DNA of 64,000 nt from Amaricoccus macauensis (GCF_014201905.1 NZ_JACHFM010000002.1:806001-870000); one strand, 5' to 3'; counted from the first letter of the stretch, positions 50,766 to 61,284 are shown. Made by a program: numbers and translations. Notes: generated by a model not told the origin, from the letters alone.

Positions 50766-52070
50766 ATGCCGTCCGCCTTGCCGCGCTCCATCCTGCTTCG
50801 GCTCTATCTCGCCGCGTCCGGCCGCGCCGGAAAAGTTGCTCACTACTGGCTTGAACGCCGCCGCGCCGAGGGCAAGGAGGACGCGCAGCGCCTGCCCGAG
50901 CGAATGGGCGAGGCGTCCCGGCCCCGGCCCGAGGGCGCGCTGATCTGGTTTCACGCCGCAAGCGTCGGCGAGGCCGCGTCGCTTCTCGAAATGCTCCGCC
51001 GCCTCATGCAGGCGCGACCAGAGGTGACCTGCCTCGTCACCACCGGGACCGTGACCTCGGCGCAGTTCCTCGCTGACCGGCTGCCGGAAAACTGCATCCA
51101 CCAGTTCTCGACCCTCGACGTGCTGCCGTGGGTCCGCCGGTTTCTCGATCACTGGCGACCCGACGCCGCGGTCTTCACCGAAAGCGAGATGTGGCCCGCG
51201 ACGCTCCATGAGGCGCACGCGCGGGGCATTCCGCTTCTGCTCATCAACGCGCGGATCTCCAACCGGAGCTTCCGGCGCTGGCGGATGATGGGTAACATGG
51301 CCCGAGCGCTTCTCGCCTGTTACGAGCGCATCCTCGCGCAGGACAAGCTCGCGGGCGAGCAACTCTCCGCCCTTGGTGCGGATCCGAAGAAGCTTTCCGT
51401 CGAAGGTTCGCTCAAGGAGGGGTCCGCCCCCCTGCCCTACGACGAGGCCGAGCGGGCGAAGATGTCGCGCGCCTTTGCCGGCCGCCACCTCTGGCTTGCT
51501 GCCTCGACTCATCCGGGTGAGGAAGAGATCGTCATCGGCGCGCACCTGCGCGCCCGTCCGGCGCTGCCGCTGCTCTCGCTGCTGCTGGTGCCGCGCCATC
51601 CGAACCGGGGCGACGAGGTGGCCGCGCTGGTCCGCGCGCGCGGACTTTCCGTGGCGCAGCGCTCGAAGGGCGAGCCGATCACCGCGGACACGGACGTCTA
51701 TCTCGCGGACACCCTCGGTGAGATGGGCCTCTGGTATCGCATCGCTCCGGTGAGCTTCGTCGGCGGCTCGCTGGTCGATGTGGGCGGCCACAATCCCTTC
51801 GAGCCGGCGCTTCTCGGCAGCGCGATCCTGTTCGGGCCGAACGTGCGCAATTTCGTCGACGGCTATCGTCGGCTGCAGCGGGCCGGCGCGGCGGTGCTCG
51901 TCCGCAATGAGGCTGACCTCGCCGACGCGGTGGTCGCGACCCTGCCGCCCGATCGCGCCGCCGAGATGGCCGCCGCAGCCTGGGCCGCCTGCAGCGAGGG
52001 GGCTGAAGTGACCGACGCGGTGCTCGACGCCGTGGGTGTGCTTCTTGACCGCTCGCGTCCCGCCGCCTGA
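50766..52070 (+). CDS. waaA: 3-deoxy-D-manno-octulosonic acid (Kdo) transferase
   Basis: 434 residues, a GT-B glycosyltransferase anchored at the inner membrane that adds Kdo to lipid IVA. The N-terminal acceptor-side motif ALIWFHAASVGEAASLLEML carries the catalytic Glu; TESEMWPATLHEAHARGIPL, LLINARISNRSFRRWRMMGN, LWLAASTHPGEEEIVIGAHL and VSFVGGSLVDVGGHNPFEPA follow in the family order. Its TGA shares a base with the lpxK ATG (TGATG), giving tight coupling with lipid A kinase. The number of Kdo residues added cannot be told from sequence. Confidence 0.95.
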   Translation: MPSALPRSILLRLYLAASGRAGKVAHYWLERRRAEGKEDAQRLPERMGEASRPRPEGALIWFHAASVGEAASLLEMLRRLMQARPEVTCLVTTGTVTSAQFLADRLPENCIHQFSTLDVLPWVRRFLDHWRPDAAVFTESEMWPATLHEAHARGIPLLLINARISNRSFRRWRMMGNMARALLACYERILAQDKLAGEQLSALGADPKKLSVEGSLKEGSAPLPYDEAERAKMSRAFAGRHLWLAASTHPGEEEIVIGAHLRARPALPLLSLLLVPRHPNRGDEVAALVRARGLSVAQRSKGEPITADTDVYLADTLGEMGLWYRIAPVSFVGGSLVDVGGHNPFEPALLGSAILFGPNVRNFVDGYRRLQRAGAAVLVRNEADLADAVVATLPPDRAAEMAAAAWAACSEGAEVTDAVLDAVGVLLDRSRPAA

Positions 52071-53065
52071 TGCTGGCGCCACGCTTCTGGTCAAATCCAC
52101 CGGGCCGGCCGGGACTGCTCGCCCACCTCCTCAGCCCGCTCGCATGGCTCTGGGCCGCGGTGACCCGACGTCGCCTCGCCCGCCCGCCGGCGGCGCGTCT
52201 CGGCGTGCCGGTGATCTGCATCGGCAACGTCACGGCAGGCGGCGCCGGCAAGACCCCGGTCACGATTGCTCTCGCGCAACGGCTGACGGCGCGCGGCATC
52301 GCAGTCCACGTGGTCTCGCGTGGCCATGGCGGCAGCCTCGAAGGCCCGGTCCGCGTCGATCCGACCCGCCACACCGCGGCGGAGGTCGGGGACGAGCCAC
52401 TGCTTCTCGCCGCCTTCGTCCCCGTCTGGATCGCGCGCGACCGCGCCGCAGCTGGCCGTGCGGCGGAAGCCGCGGGCGCGCGCGTCGTGCTGATGGACGA
52501 CGGCCTGCAGAACCCCGACCTCGCCAAGGATCTGTCGATCGTGGTGGTCGATGGTGGTTTCGGCTTCGGCAACGGGCGGGTGATCCCCGCCGGCCCCTTG
52601 CGTGAACCGGTGGCCGCCGGTCTCGCCCGGGCGCACCTTCTGCTTGTGATCGGCGAGCCGGCCGAGCGCGCGAGCTTCCGCACCGCCTGGCCCGATATCC
52701 CCCTGCCGGTGGCCGAGGGGCGGCTGGCGCCGCTCGAGACCGGCATGGACTGGACCGGCCTCAAGAGCCTCGCCTTCGCCGGGATCGGCCGGCCGGAGAA
52801 ATTCTTCGCGACGCTCGCGGGTCTCGGCGCGGACATCGTCGCCACCCGCAGCTTCGCCGACCACGAACCCTTCGAGCCGCGGCTTCTCGCACGCCTCGAG
52901 GCTGAGGCCACCGCCCGCGGCGCCCAGCTCGTCACCACGGAAAAGGACGCCGTCCGCCTGCCGGCGAGCTTCCGCCCCAAGACGCTCGTGCTGCCCGTCC
53001 GCCTCGACCTCGCGGACTGGACCCCGGTCGACGCGGCGATCAGCCGTCTCGGCATCGGCGCCTAG
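52070..53065 (+). CDS. lpxK: tetraacyldisaccharide 4'-kinase
   Basis: 331 residues. It phosphorylates the 4' position of the lipid A precursor to lipid IVA, the step before WaaA. The membrane-binding N-terminal helix (LAHLLSPLAWLWAAVTRRRL) and the P-loop VICIGNVTAGGAGKTPVTIA are clear, as are VLMDDGLQNPDLAKDLSIVV, GPLREPVAAGLARAHLLLVI and VTTEKDAVRLP. It starts on the last base of the waaA stop codon. A hairpin lies 12 bases after its stop, ahead of the kdp operon. Confidence 0.95.
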   Translation: MLAPRFWSNPPGRPGLLAHLLSPLAWLWAAVTRRRLARPPAARLGVPVICIGNVTAGGAGKTPVTIALAQRLTARGIAVHVVSRGHGGSLEGPVRVDPTRHTAAEVGDEPLLLAAFVPVWIARDRAAAGRAAEAAGARVVLMDDGLQNPDLAKDLSIVVVDGGFGFGNGRVIPAGPLREPVAAGLARAHLLLVIGEPAERASFRTAWPDIPLPVAEGRLAPLETGMDWTGLKSLAFAGIGRPEKFFATLAGLGADIVATRSFADHEPFEPRLLARLEAEATARGAQLVTTEKDAVRLPASFRPKTLVLPVRLDLADWTPVDAAISRLGIGA

Positions 53066-53076
53066 GGCAGGGACAA

Positions 53077-53105
53077 TCCGGGACGGGCACGGTGCTTGTC
53101 CCGGA
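53077..53105 (+). terminator. hairpin after lpxK
   Basis: TCCGGGAC (53077-53084) pairs perfectly with GTCCCGGA (53098-53105), with a 13-base loop that itself contains GCAC-G-GTGC. It lies 11 bases after the lpxK stop and before the kdp promoter region (53106-53263), where CCTTAT occurs twice (53172, 53205) but no firm promoter could be named. Confidence 0.5.
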
Positions 53106-53263
53106 CGGCATCGCGCCCGCCGGTCAGCGGGCCTTCAACGGTGACGGATCGCCGCCCGATCTTCATGGAATCCTTATACCGGCCGGCGCCGCACTCACTC
53201 GTTCCCTTATGCCTTCGGTGCAATTCCTCCCGCTGATCCGCTTCGGAACAGCAGGAGTTACCT

Positions 53264-53347
53264 ATGTCCGATCTTATCATGACTGCCGTCACTGTCGGCG
53301 GCTTCGCGCTTTTTGCCGGCTATGCCGCGCTCTGCGCCCGACTCTGA
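53264..53347 (+). CDS. 27-residue membrane peptide ahead of kdpF
   Basis: ATG at 53264 follows CAGGAG by seven bases. The product, starting MSDLIMTAVTVGGFALFAGY and ending AALCARL, is a single hydrophobic span with a short charged end, the same design as KdpF but a different sequence. The stop overlaps the AGGA ribosome site of kdpF, which starts 10 bases later. A short membrane ORF at this place is, as I recall, common in kdp operons but usually left unannotated. The ribosome site, spacing and span all support a real peptide. Role unknown; a stabiliser of the Kdp complex is possible. Confidence 0.65.
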   Translation: MSDLIMTAVTVGGFALFAGYAALCARL

Positions 53348-53357
53348 GGAGCGCTCC

Positions 53358-53447
53358 ATGACATTCGACTACGCCCTTGCGGCAGCGGTCCTCGCGGGCC
53401 TGCTCGTATACCTCGGCTGGGCGCTCGTGCGCCCCGAGCGGTTCTGA
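53358..53447 (+). CDS. kdpF: potassium-transporting ATPase KdpF subunit
   Basis: 29 residues, one membrane span: MTFDYALAAAVLAGLLVYLG followed by WALVRPERF. The closing RPERF is the mark of KdpF. It is a small lipid-like stabiliser of the KdpABC complex. AGGA lies at good distance before the ATG, and kdpA begins 12 bases after the stop. Confidence 0.93.
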   Translation: MTFDYALAAAVLAGLLVYLGWALVRPERF

Positions 53448-53459
53448 GGCTTGAGGCAC

Positions 53460-55151
53460 ATGACATTCGCCGGCTGGCTTCAGATCGCCATCTTCATCGG
53501 GCTCGTCGTCGCGCTGGCACGACCGCTCGGTTTCTACCTCACCCGGACCCTCGACGGCAGCCTGCCCGGCACCGCCGCCATCGAGCGTCCGCTCTTCCGG
53601 CTTGCCGGGGTCGATCCGCGCGAGGAACAGGGCTGGCTCGGCTATGCCCTCGCGCTTCTCGCGTTCAACCTCGCGGGCATGCTGGTGCTCTTCTTCCTCC
53701 AGCGCCTGCAGTGGTATCTGCCGTTCAACCCGGCCGGCATGACCGGCGTGCCGGCTGATCTCGCGTTCAACACTGCCGCCTCGTTCGTCACCAACACGAA
53801 CTGGCAGAACTACGGTGGCGAGACGACGCTCAGCCACCTGTCGCAGATGGCGGGCCTCACGGTGCAGAACTTCGTCTCGGCCGCCACCGGCATCGGTGTG
53901 GCTGCGGCGCTGATCCGCGGCTTCTCGCGCACCTCGGCGAAGAAGGTCGGCAACTTCTGGGCCGATCTCACCCGGGTCACCCTCTTCATCCTGATGCCGA
54001 TCTCGGTCGTGATCGCGCTCGCGTTCGTCGCCCTCGGCATGCCGCAGACCCTCGCGGGCTCGATTGATGCCACCACGCTCGAAGGTGCGCGCCAGACGAT
54101 CGCCCTCGGCCCGGTCGCGTCGCAGGAGGCCATCAAGCTGCTCGGCACCAACGGTGGCGGCTTCTTCAACGTGAACTCGTCGCACCCCTTCGAGAACCCG
54201 ACAGCAATGGCGAACCTGATCCAGGTTCTGGCGATCTTCGCCCTCGGCGCAGCGCTTACCAACGTCTTCGGCCGCGCGGTCGGCGACGAGCGTCAGGGCT
54301 GGGCGCTGCTCGCGGCAATGGGCATCCTGTTCGTGGCCGGTGTGACCATCACCTACTGGGCCGAGGCCTCGGGCAACCCGCTCGTCCACGCGCTCGGCGT
54401 CGACGGCGCCAACATGGAAGGCAAGGAGCTCCGCTTCGGCCCTGCCCTCACGGCGCTCTTTGCTGTCGTCACCACGGCCGCGTCCTGTGGTGCGGTCAAC
54501 GCCATGCATGACAGCTTCATCCCGCTCGGCGGCCTCATTCCCATGCTGAACATGCAGCTCGGCGAGATCATCGTCGGCGGCGTCGGCGCCGGGATCTACG
54601 GCATGCTGATCTTCGTGCTGGTCGCGATCTTCATCGCCGGGCTGATGGTCGGGCGCACGCCCGAATACGTCGGCAAGAAGATCGAGGCCCGCGAGGTCAA
54701 GCTCGCCATGCTCGCAATCCTCGCGCTGCCGCTCGCCATGCTCGGCTTCACCGCCATTGCCGTCGTCCTGCCGAATGCGGTCGCCTCGATCGCCAACCCG
54801 GGACCGCACGGCTTCTCGGAAATCCTCTACGCCTACACCTCGGGCGCGGCCAACAACGGCTCGGCCTTCGCCGGCCTCTCCGGCAACACCCCCTGGTTCA
54901 ACATGACGATCGGCTTCGCGATGCTGATGGGGCGCTTCCTCATCATCATTCCCGCGCTGGCCATCGCGGGCTCGCTCGCGGCGAAGAAGACCATCCCGGC
55001 TTCGGCTGGCTCCTTCCCCACGCACAGCGGCCTCTTCGTCGGACTTCTCGTCGGCGTCATCCTGATCGTCGGCGGCCTCACCTTCTTTCCGGCGCTCGCC
55101 CTCGGCCCCGTGGTCGAACACCTGGCGATGCTTGCCGGCCAGACCTTCTGA
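53460..55151 (+). CDS. kdpA: potassium-transporting ATPase KdpA subunit
   Basis: 563 residues, the potassium-selective channel-like subunit related to KtrB/TrkH. The start at 53460 (ATG after GAGG) gives the usual [20 protein letters not shown]; a TTG nine bases upstream is less likely. Four P-loop regions are seen: [60 protein letters not shown] and [20 protein letters not shown], with their Gly-rich filter residues. It binds K+ and passes it towards KdpB. Confidence 0.97.
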   Translation: MTFAGWLQIAIFIGLVVALARPLGFYLTRTLDGSLPGTAAIERPLFRLAGVDPREEQGWLGYALALLAFNLAGMLVLFFLQRLQWYLPFNPAGMTGVPADLAFNTAASFVTNTNWQNYGGETTLSHLSQMAGLTVQNFVSAATGIGVAAALIRGFSRTSAKKVGNFWADLTRVTLFILMPISVVIALAFVALGMPQTLAGSIDATTLEGARQTIALGPVASQEAIKLLGTNGGGFFNVNSSHPFENPTAMANLIQVLAIFALGAALTNVFGRAVGDERQGWALLAAMGILFVAGVTITYWAEASGNPLVHALGVDGANMEGKELRFGPALTALFAVVTTAASCGAVNAMHDSFIPLGGLIPMLNMQLGEIIVGGVGAGIYGMLIFVLVAIFIAGLMVGRTPEYVGKKIEAREVKLAMLAILALPLAMLGFTAIAVVLPNAVASIANPGPHGFSEILYAYTSGAANNGSAFAGLSGNTPWFNMTIGFAMLMGRFLIIIPALAIAGSLAAKKTIPASAGSFPTHSGLFVGLLVGVILIVGGLTFFPALALGPVVEHLAMLAGQTF

Positions 55152-55163
55152 CGGATATTTCTC

Positions 55164-57257
55164 ATGTCCAAACCTCAGACATCTCTATTCGCTCCGTCGA
55201 TCGTCGGCCCGGCAATCGGCATGGCGTTTGCCAAGCTCGATCCCCGGGCGATGATGAAGAACCCGGTGATGTTCGTGGTGGAGGTCATCGCGATCCTCAC
55301 CACCGTCCTCTTCCTCAGGGATTTCGTCGGCGGCGGCGGGGCAAAGCTCGGCTTCAGCTTCCAGATCGTGCTCTGGCTCTGGTTCACGCTGCTCTTCGCC
55401 AACTTCGCTGAAGCCGTGGCCGAGGGCCGCGGCAAGGCGCAGGCCGAGACGCTGCGCGCCACGCGCAGCACCACCACGGCGAAGCGGCTGATCGAGGCTG
55501 AAAACCATGACCTCTATGAGGGCATCGCCGCCGAAGACCTCGAGGTCGGTGACCTCGTGGTCGCGGACGCCGGTGACGTCATTCCCGGCGACGGTGAAGT
55601 CGTCTGGGGCGTTGCCTCGGTGAACGAAGCCGCCATCACCGGCGAGAGCGCCCCCGTCATCCGCGAGTCGGGCGGCGACCGCTCCGCTGTCACCGGCGGC
55701 ACGACGGTCATCTCGGACCGCCTCATCATCCGCATCACCTCGGCGCGGGGCAACTCGTTCCTTGACCGGATGATCGGGCTCATCGAAGGCGCCGAGCGCC
55801 AGAAGACGCCGAACGAGATCGCCCTCAACATCCTTCTCGTCGGCCTGACGCTGATCTTCGTGCTGGCTGTCGCCACCATCCCGTCATTCGCCGCCTACGC
55901 CGGCGGGACGATCGGAGTGATCGCGCTGGCCGCGCTCTTCGTGACGCTGATCCCGACCACGATCGGCGCGCTCCTCTCCGCGATCGGCATCGCCGGCATG
56001 GACCGCCTGGTGCGCTTCAACGTCCTCGCGATGTCGGGCCGCGCCGTCGAGGCGGCGGGCGACGTGGACACGCTGCTCCTCGACAAGACCGGCACCATCA
56101 CCCTCGGCAACCGCCAGGCGACCGAGTTCCGGCCGGTGAGCGGCGTCACCGAGCACGAGCTCGCGGACGCGGCACAGCTCGCCTCGCTCGCGGACGAGAC
56201 GCCCGAGGGTCGCTCGATCGTCGTGCTCGCCAAGGAGAAGCACGGCCTGCGCGAGCGCGACATGGTGTCGCTCGGCGCGACCTTCGTACCCTTCACCGCC
56301 CAGACCCGGATGAGCGGCGTCGACATGGGCGACAGCGCCATCCGCAAGGGCGCGGTCGATGCGGTGCTCAGCCACGTCGGCGCCCCGGCGCCGCGCAAGC
56401 TCACCGTCGGTGCGCCCGCTCCGGTCGTCGAGGTCCCCGAGACCGTGCGCGAAGTGCGCGCCATGGCCGAGGAAGTCGGCAAGGCCGGCGGCACGCCGCT
56501 CGCCGTGGCGAAGGATGGCCGCCTGCTCGGCGTCATCACGCTCAAGGACATCGTCAAGGGCGGCATCCGCGAGCGCTTCGCCGAGCTGCGCCGCATGGGC
56601 ATCCGCACGGTGATGATCACCGGCGACAACCCGATGACCGCCGCTGCGATCGCCGCGGAGGCCGGTGTCGACGACTTCCTCGCGGAGGCGACGCCAGAGG
56701 CGAAGCTCGCGCTCATCCGCGAGGAGCAGGCCAAGGGCAAGCTCGTCGCCATGTGCGGCGACGGCACCAACGACGCGCCCGCCCTCGCCCAGGCCGACGT
56801 GGGCGTCGCGATGAACACCGGCACGGTGGCCGCCCGCGAAGCGGGCAACATGGTCGACCTCGACAGCGACCCGACCAAGCTCATCGAGGTCGTCGAGATC
56901 GGCAAGCAGCTCCTGATGACCCGGGGCTCGCTCACCACGTTCTCGATCGCCAACGACGTGGCGAAGTACTTCGCCATCATCCCGGCGATGTTCGCGGTGA
57001 TCTACCCGCAGCTCGGGACGCTCAACGTCATGGGCCTCGCGACGCCCGAGAGCGCCATCCTGTCGGCGATCATCTTCAACGCGCTCATCATCGTCGCGCT
57101 GATCCCGCTGGCGCTGCGCGGCGTGAAGTACAAGGCGATCGGCGCGGGCGCGCTGCTGCGCCGCAACCTTGCCGTCTACGGTCTCGGTGGCCTCGTGGTG
57201 CCCTTCATCGGCATCAAGCTCATCGACATCGCCATCACCGCAATCGGCCTCGCCTGA
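55164..57257 (+). CDS. kdpB: potassium-transporting ATPase KdpB subunit (P-type ATPase)
   Basis: 697 residues. The phosphorylated residue is Asp307 in [13 protein letters not shown], the same number as in E. coli. The actuator-domain motif [20 protein letters not shown] includes Ser162, the site whose phosphorylation inactivates the E. coli pump at high K+, so post-translational inhibition is probably kept. [20 protein letters not shown] and [20 protein letters not shown] complete the P domain. It hydrolyses ATP to drive uptake through KdpA. Confidence 0.97.
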   Translation: MSKPQTSLFAPSIVGPAIGMAFAKLDPRAMMKNPVMFVVEVIAILTTVLFLRDFVGGGGAKLGFSFQIVLWLWFTLLFANFAEAVAEGRGKAQAETLRATRSTTTAKRLIEAENHDLYEGIAAEDLEVGDLVVADAGDVIPGDGEVVWGVASVNEAAITGESAPVIRESGGDRSAVTGGTTVISDRLIIRITSARGNSFLDRMIGLIEGAERQKTPNEIALNILLVGLTLIFVLAVATIPSFAAYAGGTIGVIALAALFVTLIPTTIGALLSAIGIAGMDRLVRFNVLAMSGRAVEAAGDVDTLLLDKTGTITLGNRQATEFRPVSGVTEHELADAAQLASLADETPEGRSIVVLAKEKHGLRERDMVSLGATFVPFTAQTRMSGVDMGDSAIRKGAVDAVLSHVGAPAPRKLTVGAPAPVVEVPETVREVRAMAEEVGKAGGTPLAVAKDGRLLGVITLKDIVKGGIRERFAELRRMGIRTVMITGDNPMTAAAIAAEAGVDDFLAEATPEAKLALIREEQAKGKLVAMCGDGTNDAPALAQADVGVAMNTGTVAAREAGNMVDLDSDPTKLIEVVEIGKQLLMTRGSLTTFSIANDVAKYFAIIPAMFAVIYPQLGTLNVMGLATPESAILSAIIFNALIIVALIPLALRGVKYKAIGAGALLRRNLAVYGLGGLVVPFIGIKLIDIAITAIGLA

Positions 57258-57270
57258 GGAGACGATCCCA

Positions 57271-57843
57271 ATGCTCAAGCACCTTCGCCCCGCCATCGTG
57301 ATGATCGTCGTCCTGACGCTCATCACGGGCATCCTCTACCCCCTCGCGATCACCGGGATCGCCCAGGCCACCATGCCGCGTCAGGCAAACGGCAGCATCA
57401 TCGAGCGCGACGGCATCGTCGTCGGCTCGGCGCTGATCGGGCAATCGTTCACGACGCCCGGCTATTTCCACGGCCGCCCCTCGGCCACGGCGCCCGAGCC
57501 CTACAACGCCGCCGCGTCCGGCGGATCGAACCTCGGGCCGACCAACCCGGCGCTGATCGAGCGCATCAAGCTCGCGGCCGACGCCCTGCGGGCCGAAAAC
57601 CCCGCCGCGCCGATCCCGATCGATCTGGTCACCGCCTCGAGCTCCGGCCTCGATCCGCACATCTCGCCCGCGGCCGCCGAGTTCCAGTTGCCGCGCGTCG
57701 CGGCGGAGCGGGGTCTGCCGGAAGATCAGGTCAGGACCCTGATTGCAGAGAACACCGAGGGCCGCACCCTCGGCCTGATCGGCGAGCCGCGAGTCAACGT
57801 GCTGACGCTCAACTTGGCGCTTGACGACCTGGCAACGCACTGA
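57271..57843 (+). CDS. kdpC: potassium-transporting ATPase KdpC subunit
   Basis: 190 residues. The start at 57271 follows TGAGGAGACG. One N-terminal span ([20 protein letters not shown]) is followed by the periplasmic domain: [60 protein letters not shown] and the final [14 protein letters not shown]. KdpC holds the KdpA-KdpB contact. It starts 13 bases after kdpB. Confidence 0.97.
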   Translation: MLKHLRPAIVMIVVLTLITGILYPLAITGIAQATMPRQANGSIIERDGIVVGSALIGQSFTTPGYFHGRPSATAPEPYNAAASGGSNLGPTNPALIERIKLAADALRAENPAAPIPIDLVTASSSGLDPHISPAAAEFQLPRVAAERGLPEDQVRTLIAENTEGRTLGLIGEPRVNVLTLNLALDDLATH

Positions 57844-57856
57844 GCAGCCTCGCGCC

Positions 57857-60577
57857 ATGGCCGAAGAAGCCGACACACGTCCGTCACCAGACGCCCTGCT
57901 TGAGGAGGCCCTGCGCGAAACGCGGGGCCGCCTGAAGATCTTCCTCGGCGCCGCCCCCGGTGTCGGCAAGACCTACGCGATGCTCAGCGCCGCCCATGAC
58001 CGACGCGCGGACGGCACCGACGTGGTGGTGGGCGTCGTGGAGACTCACGGCCGGGTGGAAACCCAGGCGCTCGCCCGCGGCTTCGAGACCATCCCGCGTC
58101 GCCACATCGTCGATCGGGGCCGATCCTACGAAGAGATGGACCTCGACGCCATCATCGCCCGCCGCCCGACGCTGGTTCTGGTGGACGAGCTTGCCCACAC
58201 CAACGCCCCGGGCAGCCGGCATCCCAAGCGGTATCTCGACGTCGAGGAACTCCTCGACGCGGGGATCGACGTCTACACCACCGTCAACATCCAGCACGTC
58301 GAGAGCCTCAACGACATCGTTGCCCAGATCACCCGTATCCGGGTGCGCGAGACCGTCCCGGACCGGATCATCGACCGGGCCGACGACATCGAGGTCATCG
58401 ACATCACGCCGGACGACCTGATCCGGCGGCTGAAGGAGGGCAAGGTCTACGTCCGCGAGACCGCGACCCGGGCGCTCCGCCACTACTTCTCGCGCGGCAA
58501 CCTCACGGCCCTGCGCGAACTTGCGCTGCGCGGCACCGCCGCCCGGGTCGATGCCCAGCTTCTGAGCCACATGCGCGCCAACGCCATCTCCGGCCCATGG
58601 GCCGCGGGCGATCGCGTGCTGGTCTGCGTCAGCGAGGATCCGGCCTCCGCCGGTCTCGTGCGCTACGCCAAGCGTCTCGCCGACCGCCTGCACGCGCCGT
58701 GGACCGCCGTCACCATCGAGACCCCACGCAGCGCCGAATTGCCGGATGTCGAGCGCGACCGCACCGCCGACACCCTGCGCCTCGCCCAGCGGCTCGGCGG
58801 CGAAGCCCTGACGCTGCCGGGCGGCGGACACACCATCGCCGAGGACGTCCTCGCCTACGCCCGCACCCAGAACGTCACCCAGATCGTCATCGGCAAGTCG
58901 TCCCGCTCGCGGCTCTTCGAGCTGCTGCACGGCTCGGTGGTACACGATCTCGTCCGGCAGGCGGGCGGCCAGAGCGTCCATGTCATTGCCGGCGACGGAA
59001 CCGGGGGCGCTGCCGCCGAGCCCGTCCCGGCCAAGACCGTCCGCACCCGCGACCCCGTCCGCCGGGCGAGCTGGCCGCCCTATGCCGCCGCCGTCCTCGC
59101 GATCACCGCCGCCTTCGCCTTCGTCATGCTGATCCGCCCCTTTATCGGGGTCGAGTCGCTCGATCTGGTGTTTCTCACCGCCGTCGTCGGCGTCGCCGTG
59201 CGCTTCGGCCTCTGGCCATCGCTCTTCGCGGTGGCCGTGGGATCGCTCGCCTACAACTTCTTCTTCCTCGCGCCCACCTATACGCTCACGATCGCGAGCC
59301 CGACGAACGTCGCGCAGTTCCTGCTCTTCGCCCTCGTCGCGGTCCTCGTCTCGAACCTCGCGGCGCAGGTGCGTGGGCAGGCCCTGACCGCCCAGGCCCG
59401 CGCCCGCACGACTGAGGCGCTCTATGCCTTCAGCCGCAAGCTCGCGGGCGTCTCGACCCTCGACGACGTGCTCTGGGCTACCGCCTATCAGCTCGCCTCG
59501 CAGCTCGACGTGCAGGTGGTGATGCTCATGCCCGACGAGCGCGGCGACATCGCGGTCAGCGCCGGCTATCCGCCCGAGGACACCCTCGAGCCCGCCGACA
59601 TCGCCGCCGCGAAGCTCGCCTTCGAGTCGAACCGTGCCGCCGGCCGTGGCTCGGACACGCTGCCCGGCGCCCGCCGCCTCTTCATGCCGCTGCGCACCGG
59701 CCGGGGGGCGGTCGGCGTCGTCGGCCTCGACAGCGAGCGCCCGGGACCGATCCTGACCCCCGACGGCCGCCGGCTCTTCGACGCGCTCGCCGATCAGGCC
59801 GCGGTCGCCATCGAGCGCGTGACTCTCGTGGAGGACGTGGAAACCGCCATGCGCGCCGCCGAGGCCGACCGTCTGCGGCAGGCGCTTCTCACCTCGATCT
59901 CCCACGATCTCAGGACGCCGCTCGCCTCTATCCTCGGCGCGGCCGAGACCCTGCGCGACTTTTCCGCCGACCTCGGGCCGGAGGGGCGCACCGATCTCCT
60001 CGCCACCGTCATCACCGAAGCCGACCGGCTGAACCGCTTCATTGCCAACCTCCTCGACATGACGCGCCTCGAATCCGGCGCAATCGCGCCCAACCGCTCG
60101 CCGCAAGACCTCACCGAGGTGATCGCCAGCGCCCTGGAGCGCGCGAGCCGCGTTCTTGCCGGCCACCACATCGCCGTCGATCTCGCCGATGACCTGCCGC
60201 AGGTCGACATCGACCCGGTGCTCTTCGAGCAGGTGCTCTTCAACGTGCTCGACAACGCGGCGAAGTACTCCCCGGAAGGAACCACGATCCGCGTCGAGGC
60301 CCGCGCCGACCCGGTCCGCAGCGCGACGATCCGCGTCCTCGACGAGGGCGACGGCCTGCCGCCGGGGGAGATCGAGCGGGTGTTCGACAAGTTCCACCGG
60401 GCCGGCAAGGGCGACCGCGTGCGCGCCGGCACCGGCCTCGGCCTCGCGGTCTGCCGCGGCTTCGTCCAGGCGATGGGCGGCAGCATCGTCGCCGCCAACC
60501 GCATCGACGGGCACGGCGCCGTTCTCACCATCACCTTGCCTGCCTCAACCGGCAACGGAACCGGACACATCGCATGA
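57857..60577 (+). CDS. kdpD: sensor histidine kinase KdpD
   Basis: 906 residues. Order: cytoplasmic KdpD domain with Walker A FLGAAPGVGKTYAMLSAAHD and VLVDELAHTNAPGSRHPKRY; Usp-like domain (about 245-370; VLVCVSEDPASAGLVRYAKR); four spans (DUF4118, about 400-500; YAAAVLAITAAFAFVMLIRP); GAF-like part; histidine kinase core with His683 in SISHDLRTPLASILGAAE, the N box FNVLDNAAKYSPEG and GTGLGLAVCRGFVQAMGG. It senses low K+ or turgor and phosphorylates KdpE. ATG 57857 is used, 13 bases after kdpC; an in-frame start inside kdpC also exists. Confidence 0.97.
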   Translation: MAEEADTRPSPDALLEEALRETRGRLKIFLGAAPGVGKTYAMLSAAHDRRADGTDVVVGVVETHGRVETQALARGFETIPRRHIVDRGRSYEEMDLDAIIARRPTLVLVDELAHTNAPGSRHPKRYLDVEELLDAGIDVYTTVNIQHVESLNDIVAQITRIRVRETVPDRIIDRADDIEVIDITPDDLIRRLKEGKVYVRETATRALRHYFSRGNLTALRELALRGTAARVDAQLLSHMRANAISGPWAAGDRVLVCVSEDPASAGLVRYAKRLADRLHAPWTAVTIETPRSAELPDVERDRTADTLRLAQRLGGEALTLPGGGHTIAEDVLAYARTQNVTQIVIGKSSRSRLFELLHGSVVHDLVRQAGGQSVHVIAGDGTGGAAAEPVPAKTVRTRDPVRRASWPPYAAAVLAITAAFAFVMLIRPFIGVESLDLVFLTAVVGVAVRFGLWPSLFAVAVGSLAYNFFFLAPTYTLTIASPTNVAQFLLFALVAVLVSNLAAQVRGQALTAQARARTTEALYAFSRKLAGVSTLDDVLWATAYQLASQLDVQVVMLMPDERGDIAVSAGYPPEDTLEPADIAAAKLAFESNRAAGRGSDTLPGARRLFMPLRTGRGAVGVVGLDSERPGPILTPDGRRLFDALADQAAVAIERVTLVEDVETAMRAAEADRLRQALLTSISHDLRTPLASILGAAETLRDFSADLGPEGRTDLLATVITEADRLNRFIANLLDMTRLESGAIAPNRSPQDLTEVIASALERASRVLAGHHIAVDLADDLPQVDIDPVLFEQVLFNVLDNAAKYSPEGTTIRVEARADPVRSATIRVLDEGDGLPPGEIERVFDKFHRAGKGDRVRAGTGLGLAVCRGFVQAMGGSIVAANRIDGHGAVLTITLPASTGNGTGHIA

Positions 60578-61284
60578 ACGCCACCTCGCCGAGAATCCTC
60601 GTCGTCGATGACGAGCCGCCAATCCGGCGCCTGCTGCGAACCGGCCTCGAGTCCCAGGGCTATATCGTCTCCGACGCGGCGACCGCGGCGGAGGCCCTGC
60701 GGCAGGTCGGTGGCGCCGACCTCGTGATCCTCGATCTCGGCCTGCCGGACGCCACCGGACAGGAACTCCTCGCCCGCTGGCGGGCCGCCGGCAACACCGT
60801 TCCGGTGGTGATCCTGTCGAGCCGTACCGACGAGCCCGGCATCGTCGAGGCGCTGGAACTCGGGGCGGACGACTACGTCACGAAGCCCTTCGGGATGCGC
60901 GAACTCATTGCGCGCCTCCGCACTGCGCTGCGCCACCGCCTGCAGGCCGACGGCGAGGAAGCCGTCTTCCAGTCGGGGGGGCTCACCGTCGATCTCGTGC
61001 GCCGCGTCGTACAGATCAACGGCGAGACGGTGAGCCTGACGCCGCGCGAATATGACATCCTGCGGGTGATGGTCCAGCACGCCGGCAAGGTCCTGACCCA
61101 CCAGTTCCTGATCCGCGCGGTCTGGGGCGGTCATGCGGACGTGCAGAACCTGCGCGTCCACGTGCGCCAGCTCCGCCAGAAGATCGAGCCCGACCCGCAG
61201 CGTCCGACCCACGTCCGCACCGAGACGGGCGTCGGCTACCGTTTGCAGGCGAGCGCGCCCGAAGAGGACGCCCCCGGCCCCTGA
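60574..61284 (+). CDS. kdpE: response regulator KdpE
   Basis: 236 residues of the OmpR/PhoB group. The receiver has ILVVDDEPPIRRLLRTGLES, phosphoacceptor Asp54 in LVILDLGLPDATG, and LGADDYVTKPFGMRELIARL. The winged helix (about 135-230) reads VSLTPREYDILRVMVQHAGK and LRVHVRQLRQKIEPDPQRPT. It overlaps kdpD by four bases (ATGA) and activates the kdp promoter, presumably upstream of the 27-residue peptide gene. The whole 53264-61284 unit thus holds pump and control. Confidence 0.97.
   Translation: MNATSPRILVVDDEPPIRRLLRTGLESQGYIVSDAATAAEALRQVGGADLVILDLGLPDATGQELLARWRAAGNTVPVVILSSRTDEPGIVEALELGADDYVTKPFGMRELIARLRTALRHRLQADGEEAVFQSGGLTVDLVRRVVQINGETVSLTPREYDILRVMVQHAGKVLTHQFLIRAVWGGHADVQNLRVHVRQLRQKIEPDPQRPTHVRTETGVGYRLQASAPEEDAPGP

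Noticed and set aside
52036-52605. Overlapping + strand frame across waaA/lpxK junction
   Set aside because: It is a frame-shifted shadow of lpxK with low-complexity Arg/Pro content.
57884-60514. Long antisense frame over kdpD (about 875 codons)
   Set aside because: Shadow of kdpD produced by GC-rich codons; composition is biased and no motif is visible.
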